Notes: generated by a model not told the origin, from the sequence alone. A stretch of DNA of 64,000 nt from Enoplolaimus lenunculus (GCA_030248215.1 JASANG010002443.1:1-64000); one strand, 5' to 3'. Numbered from the stretch's first letter, positions 44,901 through 56,724 are shown. Program-made: numbers and translations.

Positions 44901-46902
44901 CAGCGAAAGCGGATCTGGATGCTTTAATCGTATGGAATTCTATGAAGATCAGCGGTCTTTCTCGCTCGAAGGACATGTAAATGGTCGCATGGCAACGGCT
45001 TATGGAACAATGTTTGGAGGTAAACATACTGTAGTGACCCGAATAAGAGGTGGGGACTGATATTTATTTGACCTCTCAAGAGGCTACCCCCCTTGTTATT
45101 CGGTTACAGACTGTTATTTATTTTTAACCCGCGTTCCGCCGCCATTCGTTACTGATATATATCCAGCGCTGCAGTTATCCGTTGAACTAAACGTTTTTTG
45201 TCTTGTGTCAATAGCTTGAGCGATAATACAAGGCAATATACTTAGGAATGTACTTTCAAAATTTAACTACGCTTTAAAGGTTCGAACTCAAGTTATTTGG
45301 TCCTGGAGTTATTTATGCTTTGCAATTAGGGTTATTTGACATCATTTATGGACTCTTGTTAGGGTTTAGGGACACTATCCGCTTAAGTATCAAATGTTGC
45401 AAAGAATTTTAATATCAAAAGATAATGCCGAAATTAGACAACTTTTGTTTCCGGCATAGTATTATATTTAATCGGCATTTTAAGTCAGTATGCAATATCG
45501 CAAAACGATATTACATAAAACAACTAAAATACTATTTTTTTGCAAAATGTTTTTTCCTGCCGTTCTCCGACTTGAAGGGGCTCTCGACCAAATTCGACCA
45601 AATTTTGTGTAAGCATACACCACCACACAACATTTGTGTATATTGGTATAATTTTCAGGAATGATGTATACAACATCGGTCTCGGTCGACATGAGTGGTT
45701 CCGGGATGCCATCAATGGGTGGAAGCTATAATATCTATACCGGCAGTGGTTCCGGTTCAAATAGTGTCACTGAAGTAGGCACTTTCAATATGCAAACAAG
45801 AAATTCTAACTCGCATATGACCGGTTCCATTTATAGCGATGGATCGATCAAATCAACAAACGATTTATCATCATCGACAACGCTGTCAGGATCAGTCTCT
45901 GGCAGTTACTTTACGATCACAGGCGTAACGCATGGAATCAAATTTGACGCGAGTGGTCCAATGAATATGGGATGCATGTACACTCAGTCATTAACGTTCA
46001 ATTGCCCGACGTCATCCGATTACGAATCCCTTGACGTTAAAAACATTTCGACGCAAACTGGTATGGCACAATTTGGCAGCGGATGTGGAACGATCGATAA
46101 AACTTCAGGATCGTTCAACGCGAATGGATTTCATGTTACAAATGAAAAAATGTCACAATGGTCAGCAACAGGTAAATATGCGCCAATACGGCTCCCAAAC
46201 TCAACTGGATCGGACGCGAGGGCGTTCTTACGTCTTGCGGGAAATTTTCACTGTCCATCGGTTAAATAATAAAAAACAATAAAACAATAAAGTAAACAGT
46301 GATTGAACTTTATTCGTTGAAAAGTTTACTAATTTTTGTTATCTACTTACGACTAAACAATTAAAATTCCATTGTTATTTTTAGTATTATTATTATTATT
46401 TATTATTATTATTGTTATTATGGCGCAACAGTAGATTAAGCATACTCGTAAGTCTAAGCCTAAGCGTTGCAAAAATGTGTTTTTAAGCCTAAGCCTAAGC
46501 GTAAGCAAAAAAACGCAAACTAGAATGTAAAGTTTACGCTTTTACAGACCCGTCAGTAAACCTGGACGCCCCTCCACGTAACATGGTCCCTTATTATTAT
46601 TATTTTTTATTTTTATTATAATAGTTTTGTTATTATTCTTGATCTTTTTCGTTCATAGATTCGTTGTAAAGTATTCGATTGGTTTTGCAGGGAGTATCAG
46701 CGTTGACACAACTACACAACAAGTAACGGTAACGAACCATCAAGTTACGGTTGACTCAAAACCAGTTGAAGGAAATTTAACCATTTCCTCGTCAAGTGGT
46801 TACGTCACAGTTTCGTTTACACTCGCTTCGGGTGCTGTTGCTACATTAAGCGGTGTACAAATGTTCGATTACGTTGGCTTTGACAGTGTTTATGTTGCTT
46901 AA
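41945..46902 (+). CDS. Secreted Ser/Gly/Thr-rich protein, four exons, family not recognised
   Basis: Exons 41945-41980, 44281-45019, 45659-46171 and 46691-46902 sum to 1500 nt: 499 residues plus stop. All introns are GT-AG, phases 0, 1 and 1. Exon 1 encodes MQTLVCLLAVFA, the core of a signal peptide, continued by TTIVYGSTNDYGS. The mature protein has alternating Ser/Thr/Gly with Tyr, Val and Ile, suggesting stacked beta-strands, and few Lys, Arg or Leu. Six cysteines lie in two similar sets. The ends of exons 2 and 3 match: GSGC, a short gap, then a block like FSLEGHVNGRMATAYGTMFG against FNANGFHVTNEKMSQWSATG, so the protein holds at least two repeat units. A structural extracellular role (cuticle, shell, silk or adhesive) is my guess from composition; I know no named family for it. 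Confidence 0.78.
42021..42639. mobile_element. Two inverted copies of a CACTGTAAATTCCAGTGAG MITE in intron 1
   Basis: Copies at 42021-42274 and 42395-42639 lie in opposite orientation. Ends are CACGGTAAATTGCGCTGAGT-like and ACTGGAATTTACAGTG, with many GAGTTGATT/AATCAACTC motifs. Together they could form a hairpin of about 250 bp per arm in the pre-mRNA. Confidence 0.8.
42880..43800. other. GC-richer unassigned stretch with TCTAACCCCGTTAGA repeats
   Basis: Composition is richer in C than its flanks. Four copies of the near-palindrome CTAACCCCGTTAGA occur at 43086-43100, 43125-43139, 43162-43176 and 43204-43219, about 38 bp apart. Short open frames on the minus strand (43408-43739) show no domain I recognise. 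It could be part of an unrecognised repeat or an intronic regulatory block. Confidence 0.4.
43996..44105 (-). mobile_element. Short telomere-repeat MITE (family T)
   Basis: CATGTTACTTTTATAC at the left, a few degenerate TTAGGC units, then TACTGTTGCGGCC and AAAAGTAACATTGGCC. Sits in intron 1, about 175 bp before the exon at 44281. Confidence 0.75.
45031..45410. mobile_element. TAGTGACCCGAATAAGA-family element filling intron 2
   Basis: Begins TAGTGACCCGAATAAGAGG eleven bases after the donor at 45020. Internal blocks (TACTTAGGAATGTACTTTC, ATTTATGGACTCTTG) match the copy at 57247-57620 in reverse. Its right end is decayed near 45410. It makes up over half of the intron. Confidence 0.72.
46418..46592 (+). 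mobile_element. Short telomere-repeat MITE (family T) in intron 3
   Basis: GGCGCAACAGTAGATTAAGC, about four TAAGCC units split by GCGTTGCAAAAATG, then TTTTACAGACCCGTCAG and CCACGTAACATGGTCCC. It lies about 100 bp before the last exon of the Ser/Gly-rich gene and is flanked by TTA-rich simple repeats. Confidence 0.78.
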
Positions 46903-46973
46903 TCAATTCGAATCAGTGAACGAACGAAGATTCAGCACAAACGAATATATAAGGTTGATAGATTGTAAAATTG

Positions 46974-46979
46974 AATAAA
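46974..46979 (+). promoter_or_regulatory. Polyadenylation signal AATAAA of the Ser/Gly-rich gene
   Basis: AATAAA lies 72 bp after the stop at 46902, in an A-rich stretch. A second AAATAAAC occurs near 47010. Confidence 0.6.
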
Positions 46980-47218
46980 ACTTTGTTTGAAATGTAAAAT
47001 TTTAACTGAAATAAACGCAACGACAATTGGACGTTTATGGGGAGCTGCTGGGATGTGCATTTGCTCACCTCCCCCTGTCCTGCTCACCACCTTTGAAATA
47101 CAATTTGCCTGTCTTGAGCCCAAATCTGTTCCAGGAACGTGAATCGTATCCGTCAAAACAATGGTTTTCAGAAAATTGTGCTATTAATGCTAAACTTGCC
47201 TAAATTATATATAGTTGC

Positions 47219-47925
47219 CACCAAGGTGCAACCGGAAGTGAAAAATACCGGAGCCGGAGCCGGAAGTCAACGGAACTTGCCGGAGCCGGAGGTGAGACGA
47301 AATTAAGTAGTAAAAATGATGGTTAATTAAGTAGTTAATTTTAGCCAATATCTGCAAAATGTTTATAAGTTGATTGATTTCACGCTAATTTTCTCCCAAA
47401 TTTCGGCAATTCTTTCATGAAAATTGTGCAAAAGTCAATTGAAACGCAGTAAACAGATAATTTTAGGAAAATTATGCAAAATTTTACTGCCGAAAATACC
47501 GGAAGCTTCGGCAAAAATTTTACGGAAGCCGGAGCCGGAGGCTGATTTTCTGCTGGAGCCAGAGCCGGAGGCAAACCTGAGGTTGTACCCTGGTTGCCAC
47601 GGATACACGGCTGGGGGCAACCGAAGGTGAAGCATACTGGAGTCCGAGCCGGACGTCAACAAAATTTGCCGGATCTGGAGGTGAGGCAAAATTTGGCAGT
47701 TAAAATCATGTTCGATTTGCAAATTTTGCACATATTTATTAGGTGTCGTTAAATCTTATGGTTTTGCGCAGAAACAACCCAAACAAAAAATTTGTAAAAC
47801 TATGCAAAATATTTACGAAATAGCCGGAACCTCGGGCAGAAATTCTACTCGAGTCAGAGCCGGAGGCCGATTGTTGGCAGAGCCGGTTCTGGAAGCAAAC
47901 CTCCGGTTGTACCATGATACACGGT
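47219..47925. mobile_element. Tandem pair of GCAACCGGAGGT-family MITEs
   Basis: Copies at 47219-47593 and 47613-47925 run in the same direction. The left ends have GCAACCGGAAGTGAAAAATA and GGAGCCGGAGCCGGA; the right ends have GAGGTTGTACCCTGG. Two more copies lie at 55192-55546 and 55563-55866, also as a close pair. 47926-49394 shows no gene. Confidence 0.75.
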
Positions 47926-49394
47926 TTAAAAAACTTTTTAACACTGTATGATACTTTTCTCCACCGAAAAAATAGCGGATTTAATTAGACACACTCGTAA
48001 AAATTAAACCAAATACATGCAGTTCATTTCAATAGGATTTGAATACATTAAATCTATAGCAAAGTAAATGTTTAAAATATTTCAAAGATTTTTGGAGCTG
48101 AAAAAAATCGAGTATAATATAGAGTTGAAATTGTATTAAATATTGCAACAATCAACGTGTTATGTTTTTGTAAGCTGTTATGCCGACAGTTAAAATCAAA
48201 GACAGATCCTATAACTCAGAATTGAGAAACCTTTTAGCAGATGTGATTGGAAAGATGACAAAATATTGCAAACCTTTTTTTCTGTTTTAAAGTCCAAAAT
48301 CTATTTTAATATAGCCACGACTATGTTTACTTGGGCTTTTACTTGTAATCAATTTTCAAATAACATTTGGTTTAGGTATTTGCATGGGGTAAGACAGATA
48401 TCAAAAAACGAAAACGGAAACGAAAAACTGATATTGAAGTATATAAACCATATTTTTCTGCCAACAGAATTGAGGTGTGCAAAAATTTATACCGTGTTTT
48501 CAAAAGTTTAAAGAAACAATGGCGCGTGCACCGAAATTTTCAAGAGTATGAATGAATTTCGTATTTTCATTTCATATCAAACATAATTGTAGCATTTCTG
48601 TATTAAATTGCGAAACATATTCTTTGCAATAACAATTTGAGCGTAAAAGATAACATAATTTCTGGGCTTTTTATAAAGGAACCGGACACCGATTTTTACT
48701 GGAAAGGGAAGCGGATATTTATTTGAGTGCCAACTTAGTTCAAGCAAACACAATACGTCTAAGTTTCAAAAGTTTCACGTTGTTTAAGCTCATGCTTTTA
48801 TTGCACGGTTAAACTGACTTCAAGCAGTAAATACGTTACCCGTAAAGTTATAAAAGTTTGTAACTATTCATAATAAATATGAGATGGTGACGATTTTGCC
48901 AATATGTTAATACGTGCCGAGAGCGGCGTGAAAGCACTACTTGGTTTCTTTAAGGTCAAACGGCACCAGATTTTGATTATACCGGCGAGATGGCATTTCG
49001 TCCAGGCTTATTAGTTGGCGACATATGGAAGACACCGTTTTAATTACTGCTGAAACCAACCGGTATGCAACTAATTTTATAGATTTTAGACGCGGGAAAT
49101 CCCGCCAGTTGTACCTTTCAATGGACCCAATTCCATATAAAATAACATGGCGACACATTCAAAAATGGTAAACTAGGTTTTTACATAGCTAGTGATTCGT
49201 TTTAACCAAAAGGAATCCTTTGATGCGCGAAACACTTTTCAATAGTAATTAAAAAATCCAACAACATTCAAATGAAGTTAATATTTTCGAAAGAAGTCAA
49301 GTGTATCCACCTGCTGTTACAGTCAATCCTATAGAGGTTCAGCATAAGAGAAAAACATTACGCACAAGAATAATTCTGTTTATTATATTTCGTT

Positions 49395-49409
49395 TTTTGT
49401 GATTTACAG
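49395..49409 (+). promoter_or_regulatory. 3' splice acceptor before the TSG start codon
   Basis: A T-rich tract ending TTGTGATTTACAG finishes 16 bases before the ATG at 49426. It could end a 5'UTR intron or accept a spliced leader, which would fit a nematode. Sequence alone cannot separate the two. Confidence 0.45.
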
Positions 49410-49425
49410 TGTTTAATAAGTTTGA

Positions 49426-51772
49426 ATGGAGACCAGCGCAGGCGCAGTTGTGACGATAGTGGTAATTGCTGTTTTTTCAGTAGTTTTTGATTTCTCATAT
49501 TCATGCAGTGAAGCAGATTGCGCTCCCCGCGTTTCAAAATGTATGCTTATTAGTGCATGTAATTGCACGATGACTCCAGATAGTTTGAAATCAGGGAATT
49601 GTGTTTGCTGTCAAGACTGTCAACTGTGTCTGGGAAATCTGCTGACAGATTGCTGCTCTTGTGTTGGTTAGAATTTCGTTTTTTTATTTTGTTAACTATT
49701 GTTTGCTAAAAGAGTACCAAATCAATTTGCATAAGTAAATTTTCCACTCAATTTTAAGGAGTTAAGTGTAGAGCACCTACTGGTGTAAAAGATGCCCTCT
49801 CGAACAAATTGACATTCGACTCTGGAATTATACATTACCAGTAAGGTACCACCAGATAATTTCTTTGTTTACCTAGCTCCGTCTTCATATATATATATTA
49901 CTTTTGTGTCCTAATAGGTAGCCTTTCGGGAATCCAGTAACGTCAGCGGTTCCATTGCATAATGTATCCAGCTCATGCTGTAACTTTGATCAGTTTTCAA
50001 AGAAATCGCTTTCATAATCCCGTCGTAGCAACCTGGTTTTTTTCTAAAGCATATACGAACAAACAGAATAATTATTGTAGTTGCGTTTACACAAAAGTAG
50101 CTGCATAAGTGCTTTTATCTATAATCGGAAAGAAAATAATAGTTCTAATGGTATGCGTGTACGCTTTTACGTGAATATCTTATCAAATTGCGCCTGGATT
50201 ACGCTCAACATTCGTAATAACATCCTCATGATAAAAGTAGTGTATTGCTTGAAATCAACGAAATTACACCATTATTCATTTGCTAATATTATGGTTCATT
50301 TAAATTTATTTGTATTGATTGGTATGTTTCTCTACTGGAGGTACCGATACCAACATTTATCTACTGAATGTTGAGTTTTGCATCCGTCAAGTATGTGTTC
50401 TCACTTTGATACGTGTATGTCTTGAATCTAGGTCTTTGCAAACCACCGGCAGATTTTGATCAGAGTCTTGCGATGCGATCATATATTGACGATTTGTATC
50501 CAGAAGAAGATCAAGAGCGATTGTTTGAAATATTAACTGCAAATGAGGACGAGCAACAACGATGGACAGCGGTTACTTTTCCTGCACTTGAGACAGCTGA
50601 TGTGGTTTACAAACATAAAAGTAATCAAATATTGTGCGTAGAATGCTGTATATTAATATATAATCCAGATATTTAAGTTAACTGAAAGTCGTCTTTCATG
50701 CCAAACGCGTAAGATTTTATCTAAAATTTAAGTGGGTTTTAGCTGAACTTGGATTCAGTGTCGCTTTGTCCAGCTTTTAAATTCATATGGCGTATAAATA
50801 GACCTAGGTATACAAAGTTCGTAGATTAGTAGTAATTAGTATATATTTTAAGATAGACAGTTTGCATACGTAATAGAGATTGGTTTGAGATAATACATAA
50901 GGCTGATGATCAAAATTGTTAGGTTTGTTATATAAACGTCATACTGTTTACTATTAAATGCTTTGAATGCCGTGTTCATACTATTAATATAAGTCGCGCT
51001 GCTTAGGACTAGTTTTTCATATATATGTATGTGTAAATTTTGATTTCCAGAAAAAGTAGATCCTGTTGAAGGAGAAATGTTGAACAAGTTGTACAGTGAT
51101 GTCAATTGCACCGTTGCATTTCTAGCGCAGTGTTGTTCTCTTGAAAAGTGCCATAGAGTTTGCGGTGTAAGTGAAATCGAAGTTTTAATTTTATTTTCAA
51201 GCAAATTTAAAACAGGATCTTTTGAATAGTTTAAATATCAGTTTTGCGTCAAATGAACGACGAAAAGTAGATGATCTAGTAGGATTCGACGCGTTCTTAT
51301 TTAACGCCCGGGCGTAGCCATCCAGATCTTATAGCGCCAATTATTTTAGGTTAAACAGCAATTTGATATAAATTTTGAGTCATGCATGAATAATAGCTGC
51401 ATGTTCTGAAATTTTAGGAAGGTCTTCGAAACCATTAACGTTACTTTAAGAGTAATAAAAAGATATGAACATGGTTATTAATAAAATTGGTGATTAAGAT
51501 ACTACCGTCCGTGGCACAAAAACCTGGTTTTTGTGCTGGAGACATCATAATCGTTTGTAAAATTGTAGACAATGGGTGCTTCGAGTTATCGATGGTTTCA
51601 TAATGGATGTTGTGAATGCGTTGGACCGAGATGCTTAAACTATGGTCTTCGTACGAGTCAATGTATGGCATGTGCGGATGAGTTGGATGACAACTCTGTG
51701 CCCGTTACCAACGCGGACTCGGGATTGAATAATGAAAATGATATTAGATGGACTTCGAAGCAAGAGTTTTGA
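49426..51772 (+). CDS. tsg: Twisted gastrulation BMP-signalling modulator, four exons
   Basis: Secreted cysteine-rich protein that binds BMP ligands and, with chordin/Sog and tolloid, shapes their gradients. Exons 49426-49666, 50432-50620, 51051-51166 and 51569-51772 sum to 750 nt: 249 residues plus stop, all GT-AG. Residues 1-25 are a signal peptide (hydrophobic VVTIVVIAVFSVVF). The N-terminal TSG domain shows CSEADCAPRVSKCMLISACN, NCVCCQDCQLCLGNLL and DCCSCVGLC, which match the family. The C-terminal domain shows NCTVAFLAQCCSLEKCHRVC and MGASSYRWFHNGCCECVGPR, near-signature text for TSG. The acidic middle (YPEEDQERLFEIL) resembles the family's linker. After the last cysteine the protein runs on for about 35 polar residues, longer than the usual end. 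The first residue is chosen because the signal peptide starts there. Confidence 0.96.
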
Positions 51773-53442
51773 TACACCAAAACTCATGTAGTTCCTATTA
51801 ATATGCGTCTTCAGTTTCAGAATAACAAAACCAGTAGGTTTTTGAGCAAGTCCATATTAAAAGCTAAACTTCATTTTAAGTAACTATAATTTATATCCCG
51901 GTTTGCACAAAGAATACGTACCTTTTTAGCAAGTTTCGGTTAAGCAGTATTCGAGAAGTCTAGTGTTAATATTTGGATATCATTTTTCTTTCATATTTAA
52001 TCATTATGACAAGTTTTTTGTGCCTTTGAATAACGTTCGTCTTGTAGTTAGATATTGTCGTCTTCCAACTATAGTATATATACCAATGCAGCGTTGATTC
52101 CATTGTATCAGGGATAAGCGTTTTAATCCGGGTGCAATCGGAATTCCGATTAGAATTCCGAATCAAAACGAGTTCCAATTCCGATTCTGATTGCACAATC
52201 AATCGGAATCGAAATTTTCACTTTCATTTTTAGACATACTTGTTGTGGTATGTTGTATAAAAATTTTGCATCATTTATCTATTATATTGTTTTCGATGAG
52301 TTAACTTATCAAGAATTGATCGTAGTTTAGTTTTACAGGGCCAAAAAATGATTGCCAACTTGTTCATGCGACGTTTTTGAGAATTGTTGCCGGCCAACAG
52401 ACACCCTAAATCAATACTATTCTGGTTAATACAAATTATCCGTATAGTCACAAAATTTGTAGTTCGGATTCCGGTATAAATTTGCTGTTCCGATTCCGAT
52501 TCCTGTATAATCCAGTTCCGCTTTGCACCCTGGTTTCAGTGTCTAAAATAAAAAACCAGCTCTGTTTGGAAATTGTTTTTCGCCTTATTAAAAATTTCTT
52601 TACAGTTGAAAACTGGCGATATACGTATCGTTTCTTCGGCCGAATCCAATCTAATTTGGTTAGAAAAACATCTTATTACAATGCTGAAATTATCGCGTTA
52701 TTTAAACCTGTAAAACTCAACAAAACTACGAAAAAAGTCACTTGTTCTCTTTTTACAAATTGCGAAAAAAACATTATCAGTTACAATTCGAAAACAGCTG
52801 AGCCCGAAACTTTTACTCTCCGTTTCGGTTTGCTGACTTTTGTTTTCAGTCTCAGTTTACGCCGAGAACGCCCGTCCCTGAATAGTACGACACAGTCTTA
52901 TATTTGAATGACGCTCGATTTTTTTAGCTGTGGATGTTTTAATAATTCTGATTCTTTCAACAGTATTATTATATTGTGTTTTGTTATTGAACTGGTGTTG
53001 AATAATATTCAAAGGTTTCGTATTTTATAGTATTTATGACATCCGATTGCATAGCCAAAATTATGTATGTGGATTACGTTCTTGAAAAATTTCGAAGGAG
53101 ATTTCTCGTGTTGTGTATATCGACTAAAATGGTTCGTGAATACCATTCATGATTATCACACAGGCTACGACGTTGATGGGATTGCTACCTCGGTAATCCG
53201 AACAGTTTTTGGGTTCCTGACAGACGTGAATGCGAGATAAGGTAATGCAGTTATGTTTTAGTGGTGCTTTGCATTAATTATTTTTTGCAGTATTTGATTG
53301 GTGCTGTCTATTGTTGCCTTATTAGTCATTCATTTGAAATTTCAATTTTAATATTAATGTTACAGCATTCGTATAAGAGTTACGTTTATATCGCCTTTAT
53401 TTCAGCAGGTTTAAGTATAATTATCATCAAAAATGTTAGTTT
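51773..53442. other. Intergenic, one GGGTGCAATCGG repeat, no gene
   Basis: At about 52126-52535 there is a palindromic repeat with GGGTGCAATCGGAATTCC at the left and TTCCGCTTTGCACCCTGG at the right. The 141-residue frame at 52482-52907 overlaps its end, has no domain, and is not supported. No clear AATAAA lies close to the TSG stop. Confidence 0.55.
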
Positions 53443-53612
53443 TAGGGGGCATAACAGTAGATTAAGCGTATTGCTATGTGTAAGCCTAATCGTTGCAAAA
53501 AAGAGTTCCTAAGCCTAAGCCTAAGCAAACAATGTAAAATTGAATTTAAATCTACTCTTTTATAGACGCACCAGAAACCTAGACGCCGCTTAAAGTAACA
53601 TGGGACATTATC
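53443..53612 (+). mobile_element. Short telomere-repeat MITE (family T)
   Basis: GGGGGCATAACAGTAGATTA, GCGTATTGC, a few TAAGCC units, then TTTTATAGACGCACCAG and AAAGTAACATGGGAC. The last block is the inverted form of the left end seen in other copies, so both ends are readable here. Confidence 0.8.
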
Positions 53613-54247
53613 ATAGATAGTTTACGTGTACGGTGGCTATAAAATTTGAATTTTAGAAGTCACGCTAAAGTAATGCCGATAATATTAAACACTTTATGAT
53701 ACCGCCAAACTGAGGACTGGCGGTGCTTCAAAATAAAACGTAATATTTACAAAAGCTTTTTCTTGCTGGTGTATAGGCTAAGCATCAAAATGTTGAAAAT
53801 TTTTGAACTGTTAACTTTGCTTTGTATTTTGTTTATTTGCATAATGCCATATTTATGATTGCTGGAAAATTTTGTACATTTCAGTGTAAGGAACAGACTT
53901 GAGCGTTTGCTATTAAGGAATATTCTGTTACTCATATTTAGGCTTAATTGTGATTTTTATGCGTACAATGCTTATTTGACCATTTATTGCAAATTGCTCG
54001 GCAAGTTTTGGTTAATCAGGCTTGACTTCATATCGGTATCGTCTATAAACGCTAATTTATGATTTGTTATTTTATTAAGGACGGACAACGTTTGGCCAAT
54101 GCGCTCTGCTAAAAATGCTATCTATGCTAAATGCATCAGTGTAAGAGATATTGGAAGCTAAATGCACCAGATATGTCTATATTTCGTAAATGATTTTGTG
54201 CTGACGGGACATGATTCGCGCAGTTTCATAAACATCTGCTTTAAGTA

Positions 54248-54457
54248 CACTGCAAAAAATGGTGAGTCAAATTGACTCTCTCCGAAACAGGCTCTACGGG
54301 ATTACACAAACTGAGCCAAATTCAACTCCAATAGAATCAAATTTGACTCTCTAAATAGCACGTTTGACTCTGGTGGAGTCGAATTTTGACTCAGTGTGTG
54401 TAGTCCCGTAGAGCCTATTTCTGAGGGAGTCAATTTGACGCGCCATTTTTTGCAGTG
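54248..54457. mobile_element. Splice-signal MITE (family S)
   Basis: CACTGCAAAAAATGGTGAGT at the left, GCGCCATTTTTTGCAGTG at the right, TA on both flanks. 210 bp, close to the family standard, with both splice-like motifs intact. 54830-54900 beyond it is a remnant of a family T right end, and 54965-55035 a fragment of the TAGTGACCC family. Confidence 0.87.
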
Positions 54458-55191
54458 TAAGGAACAGACTGGTGTTTTAAGTTCTGTGTGTATAATACAT
54501 TTTGTCACTGCATTTTTGTATCTATTGAAGTTTATTGGTGTCTTCATATATAAAGTTTCGTTATTTAGGCTAATTGACGTGTAAACACACCATTTAAAAA
54601 TGTCGTATAATTTCCGTTGTCTACATAAATTTTACAAAACTTTGCTCACAACTTACCCCTTTGGCGGCCACAGATCTTACCATTGAGCGAGGAATCGGTA
54701 TTACGTGTGCTGACTGTTTGGTTGTGTTGACCATTGTGCCTTATAAATCATACTTGTATATATTTGAGCGATCTGACAGTAAAGTTTTGTTGCTTTAATT
54801 TTTTAGCGGTTATAGTGACAAAAAAGTTAAAAAACTTTATTCTAAACCTTAAGCTGACTATATTACAGCCCCGTACAAAAACTTTCCGTCCCTGTGCTTA
54901 CATAACTTCTCCTACTCAATACCATGTATATATATTCATAACGAACGGTGGCAGTTGGTAACAAAATAACAGGGGGAACCCTCTGGAGAGGCCAAATAAA
55001 TGTCAGACTGCCCGTCTTATTCGGGTCACTAGAGTATATTACCTACTATATTGTTTGACTGCTGTCGGAAAGTTTTTTGACCTTTGTGTCCATGTTTGAA
55101 AGGCAACTCAATTAAGCAACGCAGCCCTAATATTTTGCAAATTGTGGTGCAAGAGCTAAACAAAAGGTTGGCTGAAACCTTGATGAAATAC

Positions 55192-55866
55192 TGGGTACAA
55201 CCGGAGGTCGGCCTCCGACTCCGGCAGAAAATCGGCCTCTAGCTCCAGCTCGGTAAAATGTTTGCCGGAGGTTCCGGCTAGTTCGGTAGTAGAATTTTGC
55301 AAAATTTATCTGTTTAGCGCGTTTCGTTTTACTTTTGTCATATTTTTCAGGAAGGAATTTTCAAAAGTTCACAGAAAGTTAGTATAAAAACCAAAATCAA
55401 CCTGACAACATAATGCAGATATTGACTAAAATTAACTAATTAACCATCATTTTTATCTACCTAATTTCGCCTCACCTACGTCTCCGGCAAGTTTCGTTGA
55501 CCTCCGGCTTTTGTATTTTTTACCTCCGGTTGCACCCTGGTAGATAACAAGGGAGCTGTCTCCAACCGGAGGTAAAAAATACTGGAGCCGGGGTTTAATA
55601 AATTTTGACGGAGGGGAAGCGAAATTTGGTAATTTGTTTAATTTTAGCAAATATTTTAAGTGTTTTTTGGTTTTAGGCTTAATTTTTAAAGAAATCTGGA
55701 CAACTTATTTTTCAAAATTGGGCAAATATTCTATCCAAACGCATCGAGCAATACAATTTTTGTGGAACTATGAAAAATTGCACTGTCGGAACGGCCGGCA
55801 GTAATTCTATTGGAGCCGGGTGTCGATGTTCAGCCGGAGCCAGAGACAGACCTACGGTTGTACCAT
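55192..55866. mobile_element. Second tandem pair of GCAACCGGAGGT-family MITEs
   Basis: Copies at 55192-55546 (reverse, ending TACCTCCGGTTGCACCCTGG) and 55563-55866 (forward, starting CCAACCGGAGGTAAAAAATA). They are head to head, so their complementary arms could pair. Confidence 0.75.
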
Positions 55867-56115
55867 GCGAGACAGAATAAAGGGTGCCGCTATACTTTAT
55901 GACTATTTTAATGCCGCTCAGTGTTGTTCGGTGCCGCACAATATTAACGCAGGTTGCCGCATAGCACCGAATTACAATTTATAAACATTTTTTAACTTGC
56001 GGCACCGCTCGTCAAGTTAGCCACTCTAATTCGGCATAGCAAAAGAGTAATAAAACCAATAAGGTTTCAAGTCTATTTTGAGCCAGGTTTTCAAACAAAC
56101 TTCGGCCCGTGTTAC

Positions 56116-56389
56116 TTAACCCCTTCTCACATTGACTTGCCTGTAGGCAACTCAGCGCAGTGTATATACGTTAAATAATAGTATATATCGCAAAGTGTTT
56201 AACAATTGCAACACGTATACATACTACTAAATCACCACAAGACGTGAGCGCCCCCTCGGGCTCGAGCGTCAAGGTCCTATAGCTGAGTGGTGATGGTATA
56301 TGCCTCCCACTCCAGCCACTGGAGTTCGAATCCTAGCATAAACGTAGGTCTCAGGAGAAATAGAAAATATTCATGTGAGAAAAGGTTAA
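56116..56389 (+). mobile_element. piggyBac-like MITE carrying a tRNA-Gly-like sequence, copy 3
   Basis: TTAA to TTAA; inner ends CCCCTTCTCACATT and (complement) CCTTTTCTCACATGAATA. The tRNA-like part reads TATAGCTGAGTGGTGA, TGCCTCCCACT and GAGTTCGAATCC. It is inserted in the end of a family T element: the flanks GGCCCGTGTTACT and AAGGGCGTCCAGGTTTCTGG join at the TTAA into the family T end sequence. Confidence 0.85.
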
Positions 56390-56519
56390 AAGGGCGTCCA
56401 GGTTTCTGGTGGGTCTACAAAAGAGTAGGTTTAAATTCTAGATTGCATTTTTTCGCGGCTTACAGCGAAATTCTTGTCAATGCTGTTTGATAATTCTCTT
56501 TAAAGTTTATTCTACTCTG

Positions 56520-56724
56520 CACGGCAATACGGTGAGTCAAATTGATTCTCTCCGAAATCAGCTTTACGGGACTACACAAACTGCGTCAAATTCGACTCCG
56601 ACAGAGTCAAACGTGTGACATAGAAGTCAAATGTGCCTCTAGCGGTGTCGAATTTGACTCATTTTGTGTAGTCCCGTAGAGCCTATTTCGGAGAGAGTCA
56701 ATTTGACTTAGCATTTTTGCAGTG
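56520..56724. mobile_element. Splice-signal MITE (family S), downstream of the membrane-protein gene
   Basis: CACGGCAATACGGTGAGT at the left and TTAGCATTTTTGCAGTG at the right. More diverged than the other copies. About 220 bp past the stop of the minus-strand gene, so possibly in its 3'UTR. Confidence 0.78.

Noticed and set aside
52482-52907. 141-residue open frame
   Set aside because: Overlaps a palindromic repeat end and has Lys/Phe-rich random composition; no recognised domain.
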